Shown here one piece after another: positions 22,754 through 35,792 of a stretch of DNA of 64,000 bases. Source of the DNA: Heliopora coerulea (Eukaryota; Cnidaria; Anthozoa; Scleralcyonacea; Helioporidae); the NCBI GenBank assembly GCA_030142905.1, contig JASJOG010000043.1, forward strand, positions 370,001 through 434,000, given 5' to 3'. The notes under the pieces were generated by a model. It did not search any database, was not told the origin of the DNA, and worked only from the letters and a program-made list of their open reading frames with translations. Position numbers and translations under genes: made by a program. Position 1 is the first letter of the stretch. Every line of letters begins with the position of its first letter.

Positions 22754-23403
22754 CCGATTGAGATAGAGTCTCCAATAACCAGGCAATTCTTGATCTAGCT
22801 CGCTTGTTCCGGATATCCTAAAGGTGGGCCAGGCTTACACACACGATAAGCAAGAGAAACTAAGGATTTATTGACATACACAAACCTTCGCAGTGGACGA
22901 AGCACTTGAACTGGTCTCGATAGGCCGACATAAAGATTAACAGTAACTAAAGCCAAGACAGATATCGCGCCGAGGAAGAATATTTGTAAAGACGACGGTC
23001 CTGCCATGATGTACTGCCGCATAGACACGGAAGATTACTTCTTTACACGATCAAAAGACATCTTTCTAACTACAAAAAGTACTATTACCAGCGTGAAGTA
23101 ATTAAGTGATTGTATAATTCCCACATTGTTGAAAACCAAAGCCTCCAAAGGTATATACATGCAATTTTATGACTATGAACCCATCCATTACCATAGAGAT
23201 CGAAGGTGCGTTCGAGGTATGTTACTGAGGCCATCGTGAAGACAATGTAGCATTACATTCGTTTCCGAATTAAAGCAGGCATTGTGTTTTATAATCTATC
23301 GACCGAAATTTATTTTAATAAATGTATGTATAGACACTAGGACAAAACTGAGGAAATTTTTTTTTAAAAAGTGCTGTGTCTTAGAAGGGATATTGTCAAC
23401 TTC

Positions 23404-24020
23404 AAAATGCTAACTTGGTACGCCAGGTTGGTCGGTAAAACACATTAGATAGATCAGTAAAACGCACGAGGTTGGTCAGTAAAACACACCAGGTTGGTCG
23501 GTACAACACACCAGGTTGGTCGGTAAAACACACGAGGTTAGTCAGTAAAACACACCAGGTTGGTCGGTAGAACACACCAGGTTGGTCAGTAAAAACGCAC
23601 CAGGTTGGTCGGTAAATCTCATCAGGTTGGTCGGTAAAACACAATAGACAGATCGGTGCAACACACCAGGTTTGTCAATACAACACATTAGTTTTGTCGA
23701 TAAAACACACCAAGTCATTCGGTATAACACACGTACTTGGTTGGCTGGTAAAACACAGAAAGTTGGTCGGAACAGCACACCAAGTTGGTCAGTAATACAC
23801 ACTAGATTGGCCGGTAAAACACAGTAAAACACAATAGGTTGGTGTGAAAAAACACACCAAGTTGGTCGGTAGAACACGCTAGATTGGTCGGTTAAACACA
23901 CTACATAGATCGGTATAACATTCTACTGAGGTTGGTCGGTAAAACACACTAGACTGGTTGGTATAACACACGTGGTTGGTCAGTAAAAGACAGCGAGTAG
24001 GTTGGTAAAACACAGTTGCT
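23404..24020. repeat. Minisatellite with 22-bp unit, about 27 copies
   Basis: Consensus unit AGGTTGGTCGGTAAAACACACC (22 nt, shown here only as a consensus of short tandem units) repeats imperfectly for about 600 bp. Variants replace TTGG with TAGA, TCGG with TCAG, and ACC with TAG. On the minus strand it gives open frames with Tyr-Arg-Pro-Thr-Trp-Cys and Thr-Asp-Gln-Pro patterns, because a 22-nt unit cycles through all three frames every 66 nt. Confidence 0.95.
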
Positions 24021-27000
24021 TGCTCCGTAAAAGAAATGACAAGGTTGCGACAACCGCTGAAAATGGCCACGGTGTGCCGCTTAAGTCAGAGGTATATATC
24101 TCTGATATTCTCTTAACTGTTTGAGCGCTGGTGGTCTTCCCATACCTGAATAAAATGGAGTAGGGATAGCAAGAAGAAAATGGTGAAATAGCCTGGGTAG
24201 TAGTCTAGTAAATGTACAATAATAAACGATTGTTTTCACAGGTGTAACGCCCCCGAAGGCTCAGGTGCAGGGAATTTGGTTATTAATCTGAAACTACAGA
24301 TTTCGACAAATATTACTCAGTTCCTGGGAAATGAAGACCAAATGAGTAGAGGAAGAATTATGATAATTTTTTTTTTTTTACGGGAAATTCATGACTTAAG
24401 CGAGGTGATTGAACGAAATCGTTTTTCAAACGAGTCGGAGAGTCTATGAGGAAAGATTTATTTCAAGCCAGATACAGAGTGCCGAGGGACGAACATAACA
24501 GGAGAAAGAAAGTTGGAAAGTGATATAAAAAAGGGATGGAAGAGGTAAAAATTACGACTGACTTCAATAGTCTTGTACCTGATACCAATGGTAAATTCCC
24601 AACCGTTTGCATTCACAACACATAGTACTATATTTACAGGTGGTGTTTCGACGTTTTTAACAAGATAGTAATTATATATAGCATTATTCCCTCTGCCTAC
24701 ACAAATCTGATGGTATGGCTATAAATGGCTAATTCTTGCCTTAAAGTCATGAAGGCTTTCCTTAAACCATAGATGCACGTGGCGAAATCCGCGTTTTTAA
24801 CAGGATAGAAACTACGGAGTTCTATACTCTTTTACACAAATTTAATGGTATGGCTAAATGGTTCATTATTTCCTTATAGTTATCAGGGTTTTCCTTAAAC
24901 TATGGATGAACCTAACGAAATCCAATCATCTTCGTTAATTTAGCTAAACCTGAGTAGATATCCAGTTACTCTGGATTAATAACAGAAAGAGTTTGCATGT
25001 ATTGGTCACGATGCTAAGTTTCAAAGAGCTAAAAAGACGTGAGAAATATCATGCTGCGGGCTTTCAGATAAGTAGAAAGAGTGAAACTAACTGCTGAGCC
25101 GGAAGAACAAGGCTGTGCCAGAATGGCGCACTGGCATGACATTCTAGCAAAACCTTTCCTTGTTTTACTGGCAGTAAATTACGTCCAAAAATGTTTATGG
25201 TTCGCAGAAGCGAAAGGCCATTCAGGCTGGCTATGATACCGACAGTAAACAGTAACACCATGTTGTCCAAACGAATAATATGGAAACGAATGAAATCAAA
25301 CCTGACCGCTAACAGAAGTGAATGATTTGCCTCTCTAAACTCTAGCTTAGCTTGAACTGGTCGATATTTTCGTATAAGTAAGGAAAAGGAACATCTCGTT
25401 CATGTAATGGTGTTCCATGACTTCCGTCGCCATAGGGGTTACTTGCTGATGAAATAGTTTACCAGTGAAGGTTTGTGTTGCTTCGGCTGGCAGTAGCTTT
25501 GCATTACTCCCTAACAATATTTATTGGCGTAAATATCTATCAAAACCTAGAGTGAATAAGCGACGTTTCGTGTATTTCATACTGGTTTTTGATACCTCGA
25601 AGTATCTGGCCTAAACGATGGGGATAACCGTGAACGCAAATGAGCTCTTTCTAAGGGGGAGATCAATTATTAATTTTTTTTTCTATATTTAACGATGTAT
25701 CCTGTAATTTACGGTGGATCACAGTAGAGCTACACCAGTAATGATTGTTCTGTGCTTCAACTCTAGCTCGTGTTGTAGCGATAGATTTTCGTAAGAGTAA
25801 ACGCTTTTTCCTCAACGTAATGCGTGCGTTATGGAATGATGGTCCCGGCTAGCCAACAGTGTTTATACTTACGAACTTAAAACATAACCCGCAACACATA
25901 CGTCAGGGTTGATGGACCTGGTTCGATCGTGGTTTCGAAAACAACTTCAAGACAACGACTCAGAAGGAGGTAAGAACAACAGATTTCGACGGGAATCCAC
26001 GGGGCTCTAATTATCCGAGTATGCATACTAAGCCGTCGAAAGAATGACGCAATGTGGTTCCTGAATCAACGTCAATTAAGATTAGAAGAAGGAGTAGCGG
26101 CAATAAGGCCATAGGCTTGCAAGACAAGCTAATAAGAAGTCGTACGATATTTCCTTGTTTTTTTGTCTACTTCGAGTCTGAGCGTTGCCAGACTGAGGAA
26201 GGCAAAGGAGTTTTGTGGGTACATTGAATTTTGGTTAAGGCGGATGCTCGATATTCAAAGGGAAGGAAAACAGGCAAAAGGTCAGTGAAAGTTAATGGTT
26301 TTAAACACTTTATCTCATTCGAAGTATTTTGTTCTAATGCATGTAAGTGATAAGAGATTGAGGCAGCTGCCAAATTCAGGGGAAGAGAAATTGAGGTTGG
26401 AGTGATTGTTTTTCCTCTACAGCTCGAAGGTTTTCCCTCAAAACATCCGTTTCTCTATCCATATTTAGCAGATCATTCTATTTCCCTTTTCGTCTTATAT
26501 TAGATCGAAACACAATGCCTGCCCCGGTCACACATTTTTGACATAATGTGGCAAGGAGCAGTCGCTTGGACTGGTATTTTCAAATCAGGACGGTGTTCCA
26601 AACGTTCGGCCTCGCTACACAACTTAAGTAACTCATTACATGCTGCATGCTCTAGTCAAAAGTTAATGAACTTTACATCTGTTAATTTTTTTTCTATCCC
26701 ACAAATCGGTTGGACAACCATTAGGGTGATTAAAGAACAAGAATTGGTGAAGAATGGGTGAATAAGTGACACAACTTTGGGGTTTATTTAATAAGACTAA
26801 TACAGAAAGTTCATGTATATGTAATGCGAAAATAGTTAAACTTAGCTGATTACATTAAGAATTTAGGAACGGGTCAAAATCTCAGTACGGTTAGGCGCCT
26901 TGCTGAAATGGCAGCTCGGGCTTACGAAGAAATTCCTAAAACATTATCTTGGGATTACGAGAAGAATATTTCAGCCCCTGCAGACCTTTGGAAATTTCAA

Positions 27001-30000
27001 CCAGGGTTGAAATCCATCCAAGCACCCAGTGCCTTGTAAAGCGTGACATTATAAGAAGGAAGAGTGACATATCAATGTTTCATTTGGAACTCTTTCAACT
27101 GGCTCCACCCAAGATATTTAAATATTGACAAACAGATCAAATCCACTCGAGTAATATATTTGATGGTCCTTACTTCGTGCTTGGTCGCGTTATAGTTTCA
27201 TAATATTGGCCGCTGTGAGTTATACAAAGAATATAGTTATCCTTAAAAACATGAGCATGGTTCATTCTCCTGGAAATACCAGAAAATGTATAAAGGTTAA
27301 CGAGATAATCAATCTACTTTTAGCCTGTAACCTTAAAATAGCGACATATGGAAGTCAGCCTTTGTTATCAAAAAAAGAGACATCACGTAGTTTTGACACG
27401 TATACCCATCTATCAACCATGTAGAGAAAGGTAATATTAACTCTCTCGTCAAGATGTCTACCTTTTACGAGCAAAATTATCCGATAATGGCCAGAGTAAA
27501 ATAGTACAAGTTTCATTCGGGCAGGGGAAAGTGTACAAATGTATCGAAGAAAATATCATGAACATTAAAATCGCTAATTCACAATGCATGGCACGCGATG
27601 TTCCTATACATCTGACTCGGTGTAAGTTTATACCACGTTCTAACAAACGTTTAGACATGTTTAAAACATGTTCTTTTAAATAGATTTGAATTAAAAGGTG
27701 TGCCTTCCATAAGAATCTTGGTATTTAACCAAGGCAGGTAAAAGGCTTTACCAAATAACCTACTCAAATATAAAAGATGGCTGGAACTTGAAACGAAGTG
27801 TCAAAACAAGAGTATAGTTAGGCAAGTCCAGTTGTTCTGATCAGGTATAAAACATGGCATATATAAAGAGGTAAAAAAGGCACTACACCAAAAAGTCCTT
27901 AGGATTTTGCTTTGCATAAGTACGAACAAATCGTTACAGTCGATAGCGCAACTGCAGTGCCTGCTTTCTCTTTTGTTGTCACCGCCATTTAAAAGCTTTC
28001 GTTTTTCTGCAAACTTAGTTTTCTGGCGCTCAAACAAACTAATCGTCCAAGCCGTTTCGTGTTGTTGTTGGATGGAAGGTAAGATGAGAACTGGCAGACG
28101 TTCCAACACAGCAGAAATAAAATGGTCTAATCTACGTCCCCTATTCCAGCACCCAACACTGACTCCACATCAAATGTCGACGTTGATATCACGTCAAAAA
28201 ATCCAAAATCGATTAGATTCTAGCTTCGAACCTCTTTCGGTGTCATTCAATCACGAGCAACGACATCGTTTCGATGTTGATTGGCCGTTGAAGAGACAAT
28301 TTAGAGTCTGTTACGGTCATGTCTTAAATCAGACACGGGGTGAGAGTTTGGTCTAAGGAACATATTAAAAATTTCATGCTTAACCATGAAATTGTTTCGT
28401 CTTCCTTCATTCTTCAATTGCCAAGTCACCATGTGGCTCACAATGATTCAGGCATTGATATCCGTTGGTCTCTCAAGAAATATCAAGAACAACGTATTGA
28501 AGTGCCAAGGAACTAATGTAAAATAGAGGGAAAATTGCTTATGATAAGGCATTTACTTTTTGACTTGCCTGAACTAGAAACTGAGAATTAAACAGATACT
28601 GAACAATCAACAAGGCTCTATAGTTTCATAAACAGCCTCTTAATTAAATCTCCTTCTGAGCTATACCTGCGTGAGATAGACTTCACTTCTCCCACTGTAT
28701 CCATATTTAATTTTTTGTTTTCCCTTCGGCTTCCGTTTAACTTTGTCTTTCGTTTCCTGAGACACTAAAAAGAGCGTCAGGCATTCTCGCTGTGGGAAGG
28801 AAAAGAATCCCGGCCGATAGCAAGCAACTAAAAGACGAAATAAAGACAAGAAACTTGCTTTTAATCTATAAGTATGAATAAAGAGAAAAATCTCAAGCAG
28901 CACAGATAACTAACGATAAACACGGACGTTCTGGGTTAATGATGCACTAAATTATGATCAATAAAACTGAAGAATAGGTATACGCTATTTATGAATAACG
29001 TTTAGAGCAAACGATTTTTATCAGCTTAAGAAAAAGATACTGAACTTCCACTGAAATGTCTTCGAGAAGTGAAGTACTACGAAATGCGAAAAAATCTTCA
29101 TCAGCAGGAAAGATTGGTGTATTGGCCCAGCAATCCCATGGTGGCATTGAGCAGACATCAGTCAGGCGATACAATGTTTTTAGGTACAGTGAGCAGATGC
29201 ACTGGGTTTACTAACCCGCATGTCCATAAACTGAATATGCCACATACGTTCACATTTATTGCTGAAAACGGGACTCTTTGTTTCCCTACTCGTCATCGAC
29301 AACAAAGCCGGCACGGTGTTTTTAGAGTAAGCGACAAGAAACAAATTGACATTTATTAGAAGGTTAAAAACTTTATTTTTTTGTTTCCATTTGTTGTGAA
29401 CTTCGCAAATCCATAAAACCCGAGGTAAACCGATAACATCAACTCGCCGCATGTGGTCTAACTATGCCGGATTTTGATCATACCGAACTTATCTCTTTAT
29501 CAGAATGAATGAGAAATAAGGTGTTAACTACGAAATAACAGAATGTAAACAGTGGTCCTTGTGGCATTTTTTAAGATCAGGGGCTATCGTGGTAATGAAT
29601 GACAGAAAAGCGCGGGTCAAATGTCGAACTTTTCGTGTATCGAACCTCAGGCAAATAAATCGAAATAAAATCTTTGGCTCATTTGTATTAGTTTCAATTG
29701 GTGATAAGTGCAACGTTAGACCGGGGCCAAGCGTGAAAAAAACTGAAAAAAGGAGTATGCCTGAAAATATTATTTCCAACTTTAAGGTCTGGCAATAAAA
29801 ATAGCCCGTAGAAATGAACTACCATTATATAGCTTATGAACACTCCTTACGAACGACACCACAGCATCGTGGTCAGTGTTTTAGGTTCCTGTTTAAACTT
29901 TTTCTTTTAAAATTGCATTTTTCTATAAGTTAATACCTGGCTATAAAGTAGGGTTTGGACATGGATGGCGCAAAGTTCTTGCACTTCTCCCAAAGTGAGG

Positions 30001-30673
30001 GGATAATGGGATCAGATGAAAATTGGTTGAAGCAACAAAAACAATGTACAAAGACGGAACAAGTGCTCGGGGCAGGATTACTTAGGAAAGTAAACACCAT
30101 ATCAAAGACAGGTACCCGATCAAGGGTAGCAAATTTAAATTCATTTTACGATCTTCAAGATAAAAGTAATCGTGTAACACCGGAAGCCATTCGTTCAAGT
30201 CGTCATTGATGCCCAAATTCGGTGGTACCTAGATAGGAGCGGAGTGTTGCAAAAGGGGACACATATCGCAAAGAGGCGTGCACATTCCGACGAACGAACG
30301 TTGCACCTCCGCTATTTTGCCATAAACCGGCAAGTAAAATGACAGCTGGCAAAGAACAACGTATTGTTGGTAACTGATTGAAAACAGCGATAAGAATTTT
30401 GATTGTAATCTTTCCAAATATGTGATTTTATTGTATGCTGTATACAACTCCGCCTCAAGCAGGATGTGCATCTTGTACATTTTAAATGGCAACGGCAATC
30501 GAAAAATTCTGTCGGTTATTCAAAGCTATGAAGCCACACAATTAAATGTCCCCTTGGGAAAACAGCGGGATGTTTATGCATACCTTGTTTTGTGAGAAAG
30601 TATGACTAAATCAATTGATCTAAGACTTCTGGGCAAAAGAGGAAACATTTGGTGAGAAACTTTCACCAGAGTC

Positions 30674-30970
30674 TAGGTGTAAGTTGATACGAAACATGCT
30701 CCGAATAAGAGTGACATCTTGAAAGTCAAGATTTGAGTGAAAACAAGACGAGATTATAATGTTGTAGTAATATTTCGAATTTATTACAAATTCATCTTCA
30801 GATAAGTCTGAAGATGAATTTGTAATAAATTCAAAATATTACTACAACATTATAGTCTCGTCTTGTTTTCACTCAAATCTTGACTTTCAAGATGTCACTC
30901 TTATTCGAAACACGTTTCGTATTATACTTCTTAAAGTTATCGACAGGCACTGGATTTAGGTGTAAGTTGA
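30674..30970. repeat. Near-perfect 236-bp palindrome flanked by 14-bp direct repeats
   Basis: Arms of about 117 bp (30687-30803 and 30806-30922) are reverse complements with about five mismatches. The centre is CTTCAGATAAGTCTGAAG. TAGGTGTAAGTTGA occurs at 30674-30687 directly before the palindrome and again at 30957-30970, 34 bp after it, in the same orientation. The whole could form a cruciform or, if transcribed, a long hairpin RNA. Confidence 0.9.
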
Positions 30971-31437
30971 CTCATATGCGTTTGCACATGGAGTGTATAC
31001 AACGAGGCCTTGTGCACTAGGCAACACTTTTTCCCGGGTGGGCAAAGGAAGAAGCAACGTTTCCGAAGCAGAAATCGAGACCGGGAAGCATAAAAATAAT
31101 TCAAAATTCTCTGAGAAACATTTTCGCTTTGCCAAACTTTTAAATAAATTATCGACATTGAAATGGGAATGTGACATTCTGGCTCCTTGAAGTATTTTTA
31201 TCACCGTGGCCAACATAAAGTGATCATTTTGTGCCACAAACAATCCTAATTCACCATTCATGTCAGTAGTCACTTATAACCTGTACATAAACAACGGAGG
31301 AATGTCTCCACTTGTGAAATGACGTTGTTTGTTCGTGATCATTTAGCTAGGCTAAGGTTTAGACAATGGTCACAGATCATGGCTAATTGATGTTGGTTGG
31401 TCACGCTATATCCCATAAAAACCCGAACAGTTCACAT

Positions 31438-31700
31438 CAGAACATGAAGACCTCATCCTCACCTATGCTCCAGCCCAACACACCTCCGCACCACACAAAT
31501 CTTCCCTACCCCACACACGCTTTACTACATCACCAACCCTTACACATTACCAACCGACCTATCACATATCATCACTCACAAATAATACCCTACCCTGCAC
31601 CGCCCTCTTACATACCTCCAACCTACCCACACACATTCCACCCCCACTCACTTACCCACTTACATAGTCTCAAGCCATACCACCGCATGCCCACGTTTCA
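31438..31700 (+). repeat. G-depleted, C/A-rich tract
   Basis: About 260 bp with only a handful of G residues on the plus strand, made of CCCACACA-, CCTACC- and CATCAC-like words. It gives an artefactual Pro/His/Thr-rich frame. It looks like a degenerate simple repeat; the opposite strand is rich in GGGTGTG-like words. Confidence 0.6.
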
Positions 31701-34700
31701 TGGAAATTTGCATCTCGTCTTTTCTTCACTATAGTACACCACACAGTGGAAAGGAAGCAAATATTTGTAAAATAAATAGGTACTGAAATAAACTAGGTAT
31801 TGAAAAAGAAACGAAAATAAAAAATCTCAGCGCGGGAAGGAAATCAAAAAAGGTTAAACTTCCCTAAACAGAATAGACGGAAGATTATTGAACTAATATT
31901 TCCGAAAAAGCTTGAGTAACAATCGAAGATTCACATTCAATATCTTTAGAGAATTTCCTTAAATAGAGGTTTAGCTAAGATACAAAACAACGGAGCGCCC
32001 AAAACTGAAAACTATTTTATTTCCTGCGTTTCAACTTGAGAAAGAAAGTAAAAATAAATTGTTATTTTGTATTTTATTAAAATACAGTTGGCTCCCGAAA
32101 CTTGGGGTCTAACTAATGAAATAGGTAATAAAAAAAGTGAAAAACCATTAATTTATAATTATCCTACAAGCATTTCCTCTTCTTTTTTAACAAAGAAATA
32201 TGTTGATATTGCATTTCCACGTCCCATAGAGGTTTTATCCAGTTGACAAAAGCCAGTTAACGAATTAAGAAAATTCAATGGCTCGCTCCTGTTGAGCCTA
32301 CTGAGATTCCGATAATGGTCCAGTTTTATTAACTGTATGGCTCTAGTTAAAGTTAAAATTAAAACGCAAGAGTACTCAGGGAACAGACAAGAGACAGCAG
32401 ACTTACGTGTGAGCACACCCACCTGTTGTTCAAAACCGTAATATTTCATTGTAGGGTCAACTGGGTACGCAATCGTGGCCGCGTCAGTTCAAAGATTGCT
32501 TGCAAAGCTTGGTTGTTGATGAATGTCAGATTAGAATTGTTACACCCGGAGTTGTTACTGTCACTGTTACGTTCCAGACTTCAAAAACTCGACAAGAACT
32601 CGCAGTTTAGAGGGTGAACATCAAAAAGAGATAAACGAATATATTGCCTCGAGTCTTTGGAATCTTAATTCACACTAAACTCATGTAATCTACAACAGGT
32701 GAGCACGACAATTTAGTTTGATTTATTTACAACTTTGTCACCTCACCGTCATTCTGTGGATGAGCAACAGGGTATATCCCAGCAGGTTTGACGTTCAAAA
32801 AGTATAAACCGACCTACATTCGCGCGTTATTATTCTTGTTTCCTATCGTTTCTCCGTTGAACCCGGACCAATGGTCTGTCGAAAGCCAAAAAGGGAGTGA
32901 TTACTTCTTGAATATACAGAATGGCCTGCCATGCACAGTAGAACGTACTCGGTTAATCAAAGGGCGCTTTCCACGATTAAATTCGTCAGTTCACTCTGGC
33001 CAGTTTTGAAAAGAAACCAGACGATGGAGGAATTGAGTTTGAAGACGGGGAAGTCCATTCTTGCCATATATTTTCTTCCGGTCGGTCTCGGTCCCAAGAA
33101 TTAGCCCGTTTCTTTTCAAAATGGACGGGTTTCATGAGTTCTAACTTTTTAAATGGAAAGCGCCCAGAGTTTCAAAGGACGTTGCATAGTAACAGAACAC
33201 GTTAAAAATTTATCAGTTACTGTATTTGTTTAATATCAGATATTACCTCGTGATTAAACCCTATAATTACTGTACATTCCTCTTCACATCACCGTCCACG
33301 ACATCATTTCCATGACATCACCGAAACACTGAAGATCATCTTCAAACCTGAAAATATCATAATAAACAATTAGACAGCAAGTTGGAGTTTCTTTAAAAAT
33401 ACAGTCAACGCAGGCGAAGGCGATTTGTTCACTGGTCATGGAAAAGAAGAACGAGGCTTCTAATTAAACAGACAAATTCCAAACGCATTACGAAGAAGAG
33501 TCAGCTATTGCTCGACGCTACGGTCTTGTGTTGTTTTGTAGTTCAAATACTCGGTTTACGAGAGGTTGTTCGTAGGAATACGTTTCTTGCTCTGTCTTTT
33601 AAAGTTGCCGGCTAGTAATGGTTTTCAGATTTGATTATCATTATCATTTTGGCGATTCGTATCATTGTGGTTCTGCGTCGAATCAGAGGCCAACGGTTAA
33701 GCGCGATTTGCGAGTTGACGTCAGTTGTGCTAACGAGTTAGCGCCCAAAAAACTGACGAAAAGGAGAAAGACGAGTAGGAGCCGAAGGGAGAGCACATTT
33801 GAGTGTTTTAGGCGCCTATGGACTGGCAGGCTATCACTCACGTAAATCTATGGTTAGAATTCAAGTGCAAATCATTGACATACACTTTATTAAAGAGATT
33901 CCATAGTTTAATAAAGAATCTAGAATTACACGCGAAAAGAAAAAAGTCTGTTCGTTGCTACTTAACGGATGTTCAAGGCAGCCAAATGGGGAAATGGAGG
34001 CATTCGGGTCTACATAGCATTGATGATAGCCAAGGTGATGGCAAATAGTCAAATAAACAAACCCGGTTTGATTGGCTGTTAGGAAGCCGGCCGAAAAAGC
34101 TGTGCACACGAACCCTTGGGGTTTTGATAATCGTGCAGGACTTGAAAAAATCTGCGATCTCTCGTTTCGATATGGATACAATCGGCCAATGAAAAATAGC
34201 TCATTGACCAACGTTTATTAACGCTTTAAAGAATGCCAACAATCTCAACAAGTCACGAAACAAATCATAAAAAGATAGTCATGGATGATATCATAAGAGT
34301 GTTACAAGTAGTTCCTTACGATTTCTACCCACAAGTCGGTTTAAGCAAGATCAGGGCTTTCCCACTTTCGCCAGACAATTGATGCCATGGGGTACATTAC
34401 TAAGTAAGTTCATCACATCGGGGCGTTAGGCTATGATCTTACGTTGCCCTGGAAAAGGAAGCAATTTCACTATCTTCTTTGGGTTAGCCTGTCCTTTGAC
34501 AATCTAATGGATGTCTTATCTACCTGGCTTTGAGCCATACGTATCTGTGATTAAAAGACAAACAAAAATACAAACCAAACATAGCTGGTTCTCACTAGAG
34601 GTTTAGAAATGCGGCCAAAATAAATTAGAAATCTCAAGCCCTCTCCGTCTACCAGACTTCCAAATACTTCTGTACCACTGTTAAAGCTACATTTCGTCAA

Positions 34701-35333
34701 ACCATGCGGACTGCATCTTTTTGCCAGATCAAAGTGGGAAATCGTTTTAAATAGCATTGACAACATAAATCGATCACTGGACTTAGAATGACGAAAATGG
34801 TATCTTGTTACAGACGAATAGAGAATGCCATTGTAATTAGACAGTAAAACTGATACCGGAATTTGACAGTTTCATGTTTTTGATTAAACCGATGAAAATC
34901 TACTCAGTCTCGGATTAGAACGGTGGAAATGACAATCACAGTTTTAGATTAAATCGGCCAAGAAATATCCCAGGTAAACAGTAACCTAATGAATCGGTGA
35001 AAATAGTGGCCCATGCTCTGGTATACTGAAATAGTTCCCATAGTTAGGAAGGACTTACAGCGGGAGTGCAATTTATTAAGATCTTCATCTTTCTCAAGCG
35101 ATAATGCCTGCAGGGAAATATTTCAAAAGCACACAACGGGTGTTTCATAGAAAAGTTGACAGGTGTAACACGCGATTTGTAGGAAATATAGATCGCATTT
35201 GTGAGAGGCATCTTGGTTAACCAGGTCATGCAATGATAAACTCATACTGGCATGTGAAGTATATCTTGGGTTATCCAGGTCAGTGATAACACTCTGGTTG
35301 TGAGGGCCATCGTGGGTTAACCAGTGAGACACT

Positions 35334-35466
35334 AACCATCGAACTACAAGGACTGAGATGGTGAGCGACGATTACGTATGTTTACAACCTGTAACCTTCT
35401 GATGACCAATGAGACACTCTATCCATAGAACTACACGGACTGATATGGTAAGCGAAGATTACGTAC
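35334..35466. repeat. Tandem duplication of a 77-bp tRNA-related segment
   Basis: GAGACACT, GAACTACA, GGACTGA, ATGGT and CGA.GATTACGTA recur in the same order from 35334 and again from 35411, a period of 77 bp. The flanking words (e.g. CAACCTGTAACCTTCTGATGA) resemble the antisense of a tRNA T-arm and anticodon arm, so this is probably a decayed tandem SINE or tRNA-like array. Confidence 0.5.
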
Positions 35467-35628
35467 GTGTACTGCGTGCATGTGCACAAAAGGTTAATGG
35501 CTGGCTGAACGAACGAGATGAGATAACAGCTACGGTTAATTACGAACTAAATTTAATCCCACGATACGAGTGGTCGAGCTGACGTTCCCAATGAGCAGTC
35601 CACGGACAAAACATGGTCTTTAAGTATA

Positions 35629-35792
35629 GGTAATAGCATGGTTTTGAGTGCAATTTGGAAAAAACAAGCACTCGTGAGTTTTTCAAAGGCTATCAAAATC
35701 GCACAAGTCCAAAGGATGACTGGTATATGAACTCTTTGGAAAACTCACGAGTGCGTGTTTTTCTATATTGCACTCTAAATCATGCTATTACC
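35629..35792. repeat. Foldback element with 59-bp inverted arms
   Basis: Left arm 35629-35688 starts GGTAATAGCATGGTTTTGAG. Right arm 35734-35792 ends CATGCTATTACC. Both carry CACTCGTGAGTTTT or its complement. The spacer is about 45 bp. This is the form of a short MITE or foldback transposon. Confidence 0.8.

Larger units (their letters stand above)
21402..23022 (-). pseudogene. SGNH/GDSL-type hydrolase with granulin-like C-terminus, interrupted by one in-frame stop
   Basis: Two exons: 23022-22754 and 22251-21402 (372 residues including the interrupted codon). Exon 1 has an N-terminal membrane anchor (about residues 11-35), then VCKPGPPLGYP and the block I motif GDSISIG with the predicted nucleophile Ser86. 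A TAG at 22797-22795 (codon 76) interrupts the frame ten codons before that Ser. The junction GG/GTAAGG to TTTAG/TTAC restores the frame. Exon 2 is open for 283 codons and holds FFNFGLHDITY (block III), NDHHFNSRG (block V, catalytic His), and a Cys-rich end with CPPCSACC, GVGCC and QCGDDNHYCDQGW that resembles granulin. The 59-63 kb paralog has VKPN where this gene has EQAS-stop. Only this one lesion is seen, so it is a young pseudogene, a nonsense allele or a sequence error. Presumed role: extracellular esterase or acyl hydrolase. Confidence 0.8.

Noticed and set aside
23402..23901. Tyr/Arg/Pro/Thr/Trp/Cys-repeat frames on the minus strand
   Set aside because: They are products of the 22-bp minisatellite, which has no codon periodicity.
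25064..25261. Small frame with a hydrophobic N-terminus (MVLLFTVGIIASLNGLS)
   Set aside because: It could be a signal peptide, but the rest has no features, and no exon or poly(A) signal supports it.
27907..28356. 149-aa plus-strand frame
   Set aside because: No domain, no signal peptide; its antisense frame is also open, and the sequence near 28170 looks repeat-like.
31387..31734. Pro/His-rich 115-aa frame
   Set aside because: It coincides with the G-depleted simple-sequence tract and has no domain or splice context.
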